From assembly GCF_900626135.1 (NCBI RefSeq), contig NZ_LR130785.1, positions 1,583,241 to 1,647,240 on the forward strand: a stretch of DNA of 64,000 bases. Direction: 5' to 3'. The notes beneath the pieces were generated by a model. The model was given only the letters and a program-made list of their open reading frames with translations, was not told the DNA's origin and made no database searches. The translations under genes and the position numbers were made by a program. Shown piece after piece: positions 17,614 to 25,294 of this stretch. Positions within the stretch are counted from its first letter, which is position 1. Each line of letters begins with the position of its first letter. Source of the DNA: Senegalia massiliensis. Lineage in GTDB: Bacteria > Bacillota > Clostridia > Tissierellales > SIT17.

Positions 17614-18351
17614 ATGAAGTATGGTGCTTGTACAGATGTAGGAAAAGTTAGAAAATCAAATCAAGATTCCTACTATATAAACTACAATAATTCTCTTCCA
17701 GTTTTTGCTGTTGCAGATGGTATGGGTGGACACAATGGTGGAGAAATAGCTAGTAGTATAACTGTTGAAGTTATTAAAAATAATGTTGATATTTATCTTA
17801 ATAGAGTTATGGAAGAAAAATATAATATAAAAAAGTTCATAAGAAAGACACTTGAACTGAGTAATGAAGAGATTTATAATACTGCTAAAAAAAATAAAGA
17901 ATACAAGGGTATGGGTACTACAGTAACTATGGGAGCTATTATAAATGATATACTCTATATTGGCCATATTGGTGATAGTAGAGCATATATTTTACGTGGT
18001 GATACTCTAAAAAAAATAACTGAAGATCATTCACTTGTAGCTGAACTGTTAAAAAAAGGTAGCATAACAAAGGAAGAAGCTATAAATCATCCTCAAAAAA
18101 ATATAATTACTAGAGCACTTGGGACTGATAAAAATGCAGATATTGATATTTTTAGCTATTGTTTAGAAAAAAATGATGTAATACTCTTTTGTACTGATGG
18201 CTTAACTAATATGATAAATGAATATGAAATAAAAGAAATTATTAATAATTCTAGTGAAATTCAAGAAGTTTGTGAAACACTTGTAAATATTGCTAATAAG
18301 AATGGTGGTTATGATAATTCTACGGCTGTTATAATAAAGTTTGTTAAATAA
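17614..18351 (+). CDS. prpC: PP2C-type protein serine/threonine phosphatase
   Basis: Metal-dependent phosphatase (Stp/PrpC) that opposes the adjacent PASTA kinase. Motifs: TDVGKVRKSNQDSY (metal-binding Asp), VADGMGGHNGGEIAS, IGHIGDSRAYI and LFCTDGLTNM. An in-frame TTG/ATT region upstream (17596) overlaps rlmN; ATG 17614 sits 7 bases behind AGGGGG and begins MKYGACTDVGK, as in homologues, giving 245 residues. It is soluble and cytoplasmic. prkC starts 14 bases on, the near-universal phosphatase-kinase pair. Confidence 0.95.
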   Translation: MKYGACTDVGKVRKSNQDSYYINYNNSLPVFAVADGMGGHNGGEIASSITVEVIKNNVDIYLNRVMEEKYNIKKFIRKTLELSNEEIYNTAKKNKEYKGMGTTVTMGAIINDILYIGHIGDSRAYILRGDTLKKITEDHSLVAELLKKGSITKEEAINHPQKNIITRALGTDKNADIDIFSYCLEKNDVILFCTDGLTNMINEYEIKEIINNSSEIQEVCETLVNIANKNGGYDNSTAVIIKFVK

Positions 18352-18365
18352 TAAGGGGAGAGAAT

Positions 18366-20309
18366 ATGATTGGAAAAATTTTAGGTAATAGATATGAAAT
18401 TGTTGAAAAAATTGGTGGAGGAGGCATGGCTTTAGTATATAAGGCAAAGTGCAAACTCCTGAACAGATTTGTTGCAATAAAAGTTTTGAGACAAGAATTT
18501 GTAAATGATAAAGCATTTATAGATAAATTTAATAGAGAATCTCAAGCAGCAGCAAGTTTATCACATCCTAACATTGTAAATATTTATGATGTAGGTAAAG
18601 AGGATGATATTTATTATATAGTAATGGAATATATAAATGGAAAGACACTAAAACAATATATTAAAGATAATAATAAAATTGACCCTAAAAAAACATTGAA
18701 TATTACTATTCAAATAGCTAAAGCATTAGAGCATGCACATAAAAATAATATTATACACAGGGATATAAAACCACAAAATATCATGATAACAGAAGAAAAT
18801 CAAATAAAAGTAACAGATTTTGGAATAGCTCGTGCTGTAACTAGTTCTACTATAACTCAAACTAATAGTGTAATTGGTTCAGTTCATTATTCTTCTCCTG
18901 AACAAGCCAAAGGCGTATATACTGATGCAAAATCAGATATTTATTCTTTAGGTATAGTTATGTATGAAATGATAACAGGTAGATTACCTTTTGATGGTGA
19001 AAGTCCAATTTCTGTAGCTCTTAAGCATATTCAGGATGAAATAAAATCTCCTCGTGAAATTGATGATACTATACCTATAAATATTGATAAAATAATAAGA
19101 AAAGCTACTCAAAAAGATAAAGCTTTACGGTATGATAATGTTACGGAAATGTTAGATGACATAAAGCTAGCAAAATCAAATATAAACTCAGATGTTATTG
19201 TATTTAAAGACTTTGAAGAAAATGCAACTCAAGTATTACCTTCTATAGATGAAGATACATTAAAAGAAAATAATATTAAAACTACTAGAAGAGAAAAAAA
19301 TACCAATAGTGATAAACCTAAAAAAACTAAAAAAAATAAAAAGCCTAAAAAGAAAAAAGGTATAGCATTGTTAGCCGTTTTACTAGCATTTTTAATTACT
19401 GCTGGAGCATTGGCAGGTTTCTTTTTTCTTAGTGGAATACTTAATAATGATGAAATATCTGTACCTAACTTTGTAGGTAAGACATTAGAAGAAGCTAAAT
19501 TAGAGGCTGAAGAAAAAGGAATTGAATTGATAGTTTCTAAAGAGGAGTTTAGTAATGAATATGAAGAAGGAGTAGTAATAGAACAAAGTAAAGGCGAAGG
19601 TAGAAAAGTCGTAGAAGGTAGTACAGTAGAAGTTGTTCTGAGTAAAGGTATAGAAACTGTCACAGTTCCCAAAATCACAGGACAATATTCTAATAATGCT
19701 AGAATTTTATTAAATGATGCAGATTTAGAAGAGGGTGAAGTAACTCAAGAATTTAGTGATTTGCCTATAAATATAGTTATTAGTCAATCACCAGAACCAG
19801 GCGAAGAAGTAGGTAAAGAAACTAAAGTAAATTATGTAGTGAGTAAAGGACCTGAAACAAAAACGACTACAGTTCCTGCACTTATTGGTTCAAATGTAGA
19901 TTCTGCTAAAAATAGTTTGAGAGCATATAATTTACAACTAGGGAAAATTGATTATAAATTTAATGAAGATGTACCAGAAGGAATAGTTTTTGAACAAAGT
20001 TATAATTCTGGTGAAGAAGTAGAAGAACAAACTAAAGTAGATATTGTAATAAGTAAAGGAAAAGAACCTGAGCCAGAGTCTAAAGATATTACAAAGAAAT
20101 TTGAATTTAAACTTCCTGAGAGTGATGAGGATAAAGATGTTAAAGTTGAAGTATTTAAAATTAAAGGACAACAAAGAGAAAAGGTTTATGATTCTACTTT
20201 AAATACATCAGAAAAAAAGTTTAGTGTAGATATTACTTCTCAAGGGAAAACAACTATAATAGTATATTATGATGGCAAAGAAGCTATTACTAAAGAAGAG
20301 ACATTCTAG
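18366..20309 (+). CDS. prkC: serine/threonine protein kinase with PASTA repeats
   Basis: Membrane sensor kinase that responds to cell-wall fragments; in spore formers the homologue also triggers germination on muropeptides. The N-terminal kinase domain (about 1-270) has the glycine loop GGGGMALVYKA, catalytic HRDIKPQNIM, DFGIAR and the SPEQAKG stretch after the activation loop. A lysine-rich juxtamembrane segment (about 310-335) precedes one membrane helix (about 336-360). Outside the cell are three PASTA repeats (about 365-430, 432-498 and 502-567, each ending in a VVxSKG-like strand) and an extra 75-residue domain after them. 647 residues is typical. rsgA follows after 10 bases. Confidence 0.96.
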   Translation: MIGKILGNRYEIVEKIGGGGMALVYKAKCKLLNRFVAIKVLRQEFVNDKAFIDKFNRESQAAASLSHPNIVNIYDVGKEDDIYYIVMEYINGKTLKQYIKDNNKIDPKKTLNITIQIAKALEHAHKNNIIHRDIKPQNIMITEENQIKVTDFGIARAVTSSTITQTNSVIGSVHYSSPEQAKGVYTDAKSDIYSLGIVMYEMITGRLPFDGESPISVALKHIQDEIKSPREIDDTIPINIDKIIRKATQKDKALRYDNVTEMLDDIKLAKSNINSDVIVFKDFEENATQVLPSIDEDTLKENNIKTTRREKNTNSDKPKKTKKNKKPKKKKGIALLAVLLAFLITAGALAGFFFLSGILNNDEISVPNFVGKTLEEAKLEAEEKGIELIVSKEEFSNEYEEGVVIEQSKGEGRKVVEGSTVEVVLSKGIETVTVPKITGQYSNNARILLNDADLEEGEVTQEFSDLPINIVISQSPEPGEEVGKETKVNYVVSKGPETKTTTVPALIGSNVDSAKNSLRAYNLQLGKIDYKFNEDVPEGIVFEQSYNSGEEVEEQTKVDIVISKGKEPEPESKDITKKFEFKLPESDEDKDVKVEVFKIKGQQREKVYDSTLNTSEKKFSVDITSQGKTTIIVYYDGKEAITKEETF

Positions 20310-20319
20310 GGGGAATTAA

Positions 20320-21195
20320 ATGATAGAAGGTATAATAATTAAAGGAATTGGTGGATTATATTATGTAGATACAGATAAAGGAATTTTTGAATGTAAAGCT
20401 AGAGGACTATTTAGAAAAGAAAAAATAAAGCCTTTAGTTGGAGATAATGTTTTAATTGATTTAAATGACATTGATAATACAGGATATATAATGGAAATTA
20501 AATCAAGAAATACAGAATTAATAAGACCACCAGTTGCAAATGTAAACCAATCAATTATAGTATTTTCTCTAAAAAACCCTAAACCTAATTTATGGTTATT
20601 AGATAGATTTCTTATTTTATCAGAAAAGGAAAAATTAAATGCAATTATAGTTTTTAATAAAATTGATTTAATTTCTGATGACGTTTTAGAATCCATTAGT
20701 AAAATCTATGAAAATACTGGATATAAAATAATAAAGACTAGTACAAAATCGAAAGAAGGAATAAATGATTTAAAGGAAATATTAAAATATAGTATTTCCG
20801 TCTTTGCTGGTCCTTCAGGAGTAGGAAAATCTTCTCTTTTAAATGAGATAGAACCTGATTTGAAATTACAAACAGGAGATATAAGTGCTAAAACTAAAAG
20901 AGGAAAACATACTACAAGAAGCTCAAGCCTACTTGAACTTAGTTTTGGAGGCTTTGTAGTTGATACTCCTGGGTTTAGTTCTTTGGACTTAAGCTTTATA
21001 AAAGAAGAAAACTTAGAAATTTTTTTTCCTGAAATTAATAAGGAAAGTTTATACTGTAAATTTAATGATTGTAAACATAATAAAGAACCAGGGTGTAATG
21101 TTAAAAAATCTGTTAAAGAGGGTAAAATAAGTAAAGAAAGATATGAAAATTATTTATCCTTTTTATCTGAGATAAAAAAATCTAGGAGGTATTAA
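20320..21195 (+). CDS. rsgA: ribosome small-subunit-dependent GTPase A
   Basis: Circularly permuted GTPase that tests late 30S assembly. It has an N-terminal OB fold (about 1-68), then G4 (FNKIDL), G1 (GPSGVGKSSLLN) and G3 (DTPGFSS) in permuted order, and a C-terminal zinc knuckle CKFNDCKHNKEPGC (C, C, H, C ligands). 291 residues is normal. GGGGGAA precedes ATG 20320. In Bacillus (CpgA) it is phosphorylated by PrkC, encoded immediately upstream here, so the pairing may be functional. rpe follows with a 1-base gap. Confidence 0.96.
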   Translation: MIEGIIIKGIGGLYYVDTDKGIFECKARGLFRKEKIKPLVGDNVLIDLNDIDNTGYIMEIKSRNTELIRPPVANVNQSIIVFSLKNPKPNLWLLDRFLILSEKEKLNAIIVFNKIDLISDDVLESISKIYENTGYKIIKTSTKSKEGINDLKEILKYSISVFAGPSGVGKSSLLNEIEPDLKLQTGDISAKTKRGKHTTRSSSLLELSFGGFVVDTPGFSSLDLSFIKEENLEIFFPEINKESLYCKFNDCKHNKEPGCNVKKSVKEGKISKERYENYLSFLSEIKKSRRY

Positions 21196-21196
21196 T

Positions 21197-21862
21197 ATGT
21201 ATAAAATTTCACCATCAATACTTTCGGCAGATTTTAGTAATATTAAAGAAGATATACTTAAAACTGTTGAAGGTGGAGCTGATTATATTCATTTAGATGT
21301 AATGGATGGATTATTTGTGCCAAATATAACTTTTGGAGCTCCTGTTATTAAAAAATTGAGAAAGATAACAAAAAAAACTTTTGATGTACATCTTATGATT
21401 GAAAAACCAGAAAGGTTTATTGAAGACTTTAAAGATGCTGGAGCCGATATAATAACTGTACATCAAGAAGCATCTATTCATCTTCATAGGACAATTACTC
21501 AAATTAAATCATTAGGATTAAAAGCAGGAGTTTCTTTGAATCCAGCAACTCCTATTGAAACAATAAAGCATTTATTAAATGATATAGATATGATTTTAAT
21601 AATGACTGTAAACCCAGGCTTTGGTGGACAAGGTCTTATAAAAGAAATGAAAGAAAAAGTTATGGAGCTAAGAGCTATTATAGACGAAAATAATTTAGAT
21701 ATTGATATACAAGTTGATGGTGGCGTTAAATTAGACAATATAGAAGAACTTAAAAGCTGGGGAGCGAATATATTTGTAGTTGGATCTGGCATATTTAAAG
21801 CAGAAGATATTGAATTAGAAACTAAAAAATATAAACAAAAATTGATACAAAAAGACTCTTAA
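21197..21862 (+). CDS. rpe: ribulose-phosphate 3-epimerase
   Basis: Interconverts ribulose 5-phosphate and xylulose 5-phosphate in the pentose phosphate pathway. TIM-barrel motifs: SILSADFSNI, HLDVMDGLFVPNITFG (metal His and catalytic Asp), DVHLMIEKPE, MTVNPGFGGQ (phosphate loop) and VDGGVK with the second catalytic Asp. 221 residues is normal. AGGAGG sits 7 bases upstream of ATG 21197. Its stop codon lies in the terminator that closes the prpC-prkC-rsgA-rpe unit. Confidence 0.97.
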   Translation: MYKISPSILSADFSNIKEDILKTVEGGADYIHLDVMDGLFVPNITFGAPVIKKLRKITKKTFDVHLMIEKPERFIEDFKDAGADIITVHQEASIHLHRTITQIKSLGLKAGVSLNPATPIETIKHLLNDIDMILIMTVNPGFGGQGLIKEMKEKVMELRAIIDENNLDIDIQVDGGVKLDNIEELKSWGANIFVVGSGIFKAEDIELETKKYKQKLIQKDS

Positions 21863-21876
21863 CTAAGAGTCTTTTT
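21849..21876 (+). terminator. rho-independent terminator overlapping rpe stop
   Basis: AAAAAGACTCTTA (21849-21861) pairs perfectly with TAAGAGTCTTTTT (21864-21876) around a 2-base gap. The rpe TAA (21860-21862) is at its apex. Confidence 0.85.
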
Positions 21877-21895
21877 AAGAATAGAGGTGTTTATT

Positions 21896-22531
21896 ATTAG
21901 AATTCTTGTAATAGGTGGAGGAAAATTCATAAAAGAAGATATTGCTAAATCAATTATAAATGAATGTGATATTATTATTGCAGCAGATGGAGCAGGTAAA
22001 TATTTATATGATTTAGATGTAATGCCTGATATGTTAGTTGGAGATTTTGACACATTAGAAAAAAATATATTAGATTTTTATAAAAGAAAAAAAGTGAATA
22101 TATGTGAATTTTCTCCAATAAAAGATAAGTCGGATTTAGAACTTTCCATTGACTTAGCGATGGAAAATAATCCCAAAGAAATAATTATAATAGGAGCCCT
22201 TGGAACTAGAATGGATCATTCTTTGTCTAATATTATGTTGCTATTTCATATTTTAGATAAAAATATTAATGTGAAGTTGATAGATAACAATAATGAAATA
22301 ATACCTATAAAAGATGAAATTATAATAGATAGTGGAAAATATGAATATGTATCATTATTACCAATATTTGATGACTTAGAGGGAGTAGAACTTAAAGGTT
22401 TTGAATATGAATCTGATAATTTATATATAAAAAAATCATCTACACTTGGTATAAGTAATGAGATTAAAAAAGATAAAGCAAGTATTAAGATTAAATCTGG
22501 TAAAGGCCTAGTTATATTATCCAATGATTAA
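21896..22531 (+). CDS. thiN: thiamine diphosphokinase
   Basis: Transfers pyrophosphate from ATP to thiamine, making the cofactor thiamine diphosphate. Motifs: GGGKFI near the N-terminus, IIAADGAGKYL, VGDFDT, DKSDLELSIDLA and GALGTRMDHSLSN; a C-terminal beta-rich domain follows. About 211 residues is normal. The only standard start nearby is GTG 21887, but it falls inside the ribosome site AGAGGTG (21883-21889). Elsewhere in this window an AGAGGTG or GAGGTG site is followed 5-7 bases later by the start (coaBC, fapR, recG, DUF177 gene), and here that position is an ATT at 21896 beginning (M)RILVIGGG. I therefore prefer 21896, with GTG 21887 as alternative. Confidence 0.92.
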   Translation: MRILVIGGGKFIKEDIAKSIINECDIIIAADGAGKYLYDLDVMPDMLVGDFDTLEKNILDFYKRKKVNICEFSPIKDKSDLELSIDLAMENNPKEIIIIGALGTRMDHSLSNIMLLFHILDKNINVKLIDNNNEIIPIKDEIIIDSGKYEYVSLLPIFDDLEGVELKGFEYESDNLYIKKSSTLGISNEIKKDKASIKIKSGKGLVILSND

Positions 22532-22604
22532 ATTTTCTATTTGTAACTAAATAACAATAAGATTAATATACTGTAATATAACATCCTTATAGGAGGGTTA
22601 TATT

Positions 22605-22784
22605 ATGAGAAAATTTATGAAAAAATATCATTGTCATAGGAATAAATATAATAAAATAATAGGTATTGTTTTAGGTGTTATGGGTATGATAATTATTATT
22701 CAAGTAGTACCTGTAGCTATTTGGCTTTTAATATTAGGGGTATTGTGTTTAATTCTTGGATGGTCATTTTTTAGAATGTGGTAA
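22605..22784 (+). CDS. small two-helix membrane protein (59 aa)
   Basis: ATG 22605, 7 bases behind AGGAGGG (22591-22597), opens a 59-codon frame. The N-terminus is short and basic with two His and one Cys (MRKFMKKYHCHRNKYNK), followed by two hydrophobic segments: about residues 19-32, then after a QVVP turn about 36-52, ending WSFFRMW. It is predicted to sit in the membrane with the basic end inside. It lies 73 bases after thiN and before rpmB on the opposite strand, the place spoVM occupies in Bacillus; it does not resemble SpoVM in sequence or size. I do not recognise the family. The excellent ribosome site and coherent hydrophobic profile make it probably real. Confidence 0.72.
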   Translation: MRKFMKKYHCHRNKYNKIIGIVLGVMGMIIIIQVVPVAIWLLILGVLCLILGWSFFRMW

Positions 22785-22806
22785 AGTAAAATTTTTATAA
22801 TAGAAA

Positions 22807-22827
22807 ATGGCTTCCTCAGGAAGCCAT
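22807..22827 (-). terminator. terminator hairpin between the small membrane protein gene and rpmB
   Basis: ATGGCTTCC pairs with GGAAGCCAT around a 3-base loop. The T-run (ATTTTCTA) is on the minus strand, so it chiefly serves rpmB; termination on the plus strand looks weak. Confidence 0.65.
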
Positions 22828-22833
22828 CATGTA

Positions 22834-23025
22834 TTATAATGCTCTTTGTACTTTATCAGATCTTAAACATCTAGTACATACATTTATTCTTTTAGGTGTA
22901 CCGTCTACTATTGCTTTAACTTTTCTAATATTCGGACTCCAAGTTCTCTTTGTGTGATGCTTAGAGAATGTTACATTATTTCCACTTACTTTACCTTTTC
23001 CACATACTTCACAGTATTTAGCCAT
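22834..23025 (-). CDS. rpmB: 50S ribosomal protein L28
   Basis: 63-residue ribosomal protein of the zinc-ribbon (C+) type: CEVCGKG near the N-terminus and CTRCLRS near the C-terminus supply four Cys ligands. The stretch VTFSKHHTKRTWSPN is the conserved rRNA-binding part. It is transcribed alone on the minus strand, divergent from the asp23-like gene, an arrangement common in Clostridia. AGGAGGTG precedes the start. Confidence 0.96.
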   Translation of the reverse strand: MAKYCEVCGKGKVSGNNVTFSKHHTKRTWSPNIRKVKAIVDGTPKRINVCTRCLRSDKVQRAL

Positions 23026-23081
23026 TTATAAAACACCTCCTAACTTCTAATGGTTCAAGAAGCCATTTACTAAACATCAAT

Positions 23082-23111
23082 ATTTTAACACAAATATAAT
23101 AAGTATTGCAA
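23082..23111 (-). promoter_or_regulatory. possible rpmB promoter
   Basis: On the minus strand, -35 TTGCAA (23106-23111), 18-base spacer, -10 TAAAAT (23082-23087). Plausible but not a strong consensus. Confidence 0.4.
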
Positions 23112-23150
23112 TACAAAGTTTTAAAATTTCATTTTTAACTTAATGTCAAG

Positions 23151-23179
23151 TTGAAGATTGTAGAATAATAATGTAAAAT
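23151..23179 (+). promoter_or_regulatory. promoter of asp23-like/fakA unit
   Basis: -35 TTGAAG (23151-23156), 17-base spacer, -10 TAAAAT (23174-23179), about 35 bases upstream of the Asp23-family start. Confidence 0.55.
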
Positions 23180-23213
23180 ATATATATAGTAAAGTATAAA
23201 AGGAGGCTAAAAG

Positions 23214-23570
23214 ATGCCTGGAAAAATTAATAATCAATATGGTACTATTAATATCGATGATAATGTATTAGCTTCTGTTGCTGGTATGTCAGCTATGGAG
23301 TGCTATGGGCTTGTAGGTATGGCAATTAAAAATGCTAAGGATGGATTGGTCGAATTATTAAGACGTGAACATTTAACTAAAGGTGTAAAAGTATATTCTG
23401 ATGACGATAAATTAATAATTGACTTATATATAGTAGTACAATTTGGAATTAAGATTTCAGTTGTAGCAAACAATATTATTGATAAAGTGAAATATAACAT
23501 AGAAAGCTTAACTGGCATGAAAGTAGATAAAGTAAATATCCATGTTCAAAGTGTTAGAGTTCAAAAGTAG
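23214..23570 (+). CDS. Asp23/Gls24 family envelope stress protein
   Basis: 118-residue member of the Asp23/Gls24 family (Bacillus YloU). These proteins gather beneath the membrane and are linked to envelope stress; the exact role is unknown. Sequence begins MPGKINNQYGTINIDDNVLAS, and the core pattern VVQFGIKISVVANNI is typical. AGGAGGC precedes ATG 23214. fakA begins 18 bases after the stop, the conserved YloU-FakA pairing. Confidence 0.9.
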   Translation: MPGKINNQYGTINIDDNVLASVAGMSAMECYGLVGMAIKNAKDGLVELLRREHLTKGVKVYSDDDKLIIDLYIVVQFGIKISVVANNIIDKVKYNIESLTGMKVDKVNIHVQSVRVQK

Positions 23571-23588
23571 AGTTAGGAGGAAGTAATT

Positions 23589-25199
23589 TTGAAAATTGAA
23601 TATTTAGACAGCACGATTGCTAAAAAAGCCTTTGTTAATGCTGCTAATAAATTAGATAAAAATAAAGAGGTAGTAAATGAATTAAATGTTTTCCCTGTGC
23701 CAGATGGTGATACAGGAACTAATATGTCGCTTACCATGCAATCAGCAATAAAACATATAAGAAATAATAATGCAAATACAATAGATGAAATAGCAAAAGC
23801 GGCTTCAAGTGGTTCTTTGATGGGGGCACGTGGAAACTCTGGGGTTATATTATCACAATTACTCAGAGGGTTTAGTAAAGGGCTTAGAGGCAAAGAAAAA
23901 ATAGATGTACCTATTTTAGCTAATGCATTTAAACATGCAACTGAAACGGCATATAAGGCTGTTATGAAACCTATAGAAGGTACTATTTTGACAGTTGCTA
24001 GAGAATCTTCTGAAAAAGCTGAAGAACTAATAGGAAAAGAAGAAGACATAATATCATTTTTAGAACAAGTAATACTAGCTGGAGAAGATGCACTAAGAAG
24101 AACTCCAGAGATGTTAGATGTTCTTAAAAAAGCAGGAGTAGTTGATGCGGGAGGAAAAGGACTTATATATATATTAAAAGGTGCTCTAGAAGCTATATCA
24201 GGTAAAATAGTAGAATTGAGTAATGAAGAATTTGAAAAAAAGGAAATTCAAATTCATGAGGCTCATGATAATGATACTGAGATAAAGTTCGGATATTGTA
24301 CTGAATTTATAATCAAGAAGACAGACATAGAACCTAATGAATTTAGAAACTATATATCTAAATATGGAGATTCAATGTTAGTTGTAGGTTCTGATGAAAT
24401 GATTAAAGTTCACATCCATACAAATAATCCTGGAGAAGTTTTAGAAGAAGCTTTAAAAAATGGTGAATTAATAGACATTAAGATTGATAATATGCGATAT
24501 CAACATGAAAATAGAGTTGTAAGTGGAAAAGATAAAGAAATGAAAAAATATAGTTTTATAGCAATTTCAATGGGAGAAGGCATTAAAAATGTATTTGAAG
24601 ATTTAAATGTAGACCATGTTATAACAGGTGGACAAACTATGAATCCAAGTACAGAAGATATATTATCTGCTATTGATAAAGTGGATGGAGAAAACATTAT
24701 AATACTACCTAATAATAGTAATATTATATTAGCTGCAAATCAAGCAAAGGAATTAAGTGAAAGAAATATAGAAGTATTACCTACTAAAACTATTCCTCAA
24801 GGAATTTCTGCATTACTTGTATTTGATGAAGAAATAGGTTTAAATGATAATTTAGAAAATATGAAAGAAATTATAAATAATGTGAAAACTGGTCAAGTAA
24901 CTTATGCAGTAAGAGATACAAATATAAATGATAAAGAAATAAAAAAAGATGATATAATGGGCATATCTGATGGTGATATTAAAACCGTTGGTAAAGACAT
25001 AGATCAAGTTACTATTGATTTGTTAAAGGAAATGGTAACAGAAGATAATGATATAATTTCTCTGTTCTATGGTGAAGAAATAGATGAGGATAAAGCAAAT
25101 AATTTAGCTGAAAAACTTCAAACTGAGTTTAATGGTGTAGATATTGAAACTATATATGGAGGTCAACCTTTATACTATTATTTGGTATCTGTTGAATAA
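23589..25199 (+). CDS. fakA: fatty acid kinase catalytic subunit (DAK/DhaL-DegV type)
   Basis: ATP-binding subunit of fatty acid kinase, which phosphorylates exogenous fatty acids bound to a FakB (DegV) partner so they can enter phospholipid synthesis. The N-terminal DhaL kinase domain (about 1-200) has NVFPVPDGDTGTNMSLTM (metal-binding aspartates), GARGNSGVILSQLLRGF and DAGGKGLIYILKG. A central domain and a C-terminal domain ending YGGQPLYYYLVSVE complete the usual architecture; 536 residues is normal. The start is TTG 23589 behind AGGAGG. No fakB is in the window. PlsX, which makes the same acyl phosphate from acyl-ACP, is encoded about 10 kb downstream. Confidence 0.93.
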   Translation: MKIEYLDSTIAKKAFVNAANKLDKNKEVVNELNVFPVPDGDTGTNMSLTMQSAIKHIRNNNANTIDEIAKAASSGSLMGARGNSGVILSQLLRGFSKGLRGKEKIDVPILANAFKHATETAYKAVMKPIEGTILTVARESSEKAEELIGKEEDIISFLEQVILAGEDALRRTPEMLDVLKKAGVVDAGGKGLIYILKGALEAISGKIVELSNEEFEKKEIQIHEAHDNDTEIKFGYCTEFIIKKTDIEPNEFRNYISKYGDSMLVVGSDEMIKVHIHTNNPGEVLEEALKNGELIDIKIDNMRYQHENRVVSGKDKEMKKYSFIAISMGEGIKNVFEDLNVDHVITGGQTMNPSTEDILSAIDKVDGENIIILPNNSNIILAANQAKELSERNIEVLPTKTIPQGISALLVFDEEIGLNDNLENMKEIINNVKTGQVTYAVRDTNINDKEIKKDDIMGISDGDIKTVGKDIDQVTIDLLKEMVTEDNDIISLFYGEEIDEDKANNLAEKLQTEFNGVDIETIYGGQPLYYYLVSVE

Positions 25200-25225
25200 A
25201 AGGAGATAGTTTTCTATCTCTTTTT
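25198..25225 (+). terminator. rho-independent terminator after fakA
   Basis: AGGAGATAG pairs with CTATCTCTT around a TTTT loop (one bulge) and runs into TTTTT; the fakA stop is in the 5' flank. Confidence 0.78.
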
Positions 25226-25251
25226 ATTATGATTTATTTAATACATTAAAA

Positions 25252-25280
25252 TTGTATATTACTAAGTTTTATTTTATAGT
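25252..25280 (+). promoter_or_regulatory. recG promoter
   Basis: -35 TTGTAT (25252-25257), 17-base spacer, -10 TATAGT (25275-25280), 15 bases upstream of the recG start. Confidence 0.5.
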
Positions 25281-25294
25281 TTAGAGGTGATAAT

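Noticed and set aside
19229-19678. 149-codon open frame on the minus strand opposite prkC
   Set aside because: Shadow of the prkC frame: serine/leucine-rich translation typical of antisense to Glu/Lys-rich coding sequence, no ribosome site, no recognisable motif.
23049-23067. Hairpin-like AATGGTT/AGCCATT in the rpmB leader, similar to its terminator stem
   Set aside because: On the rpmB (minus) transcript it has a C-A mismatch leaving five clean pairs; too weak to call an autoregulatory element.
22532-23213. Search for spoVM between thiN and the asp23-like gene on both strands
   Set aside because: No short ORF resembling the SpoVM sequence was found; only the 59-codon membrane protein and rpmB.
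23573-24049. 158-codon minus-strand frame opposite fakA
   Set aside because: Antisense shadow of the DhaL domain; no ribosome site and no family resemblance.
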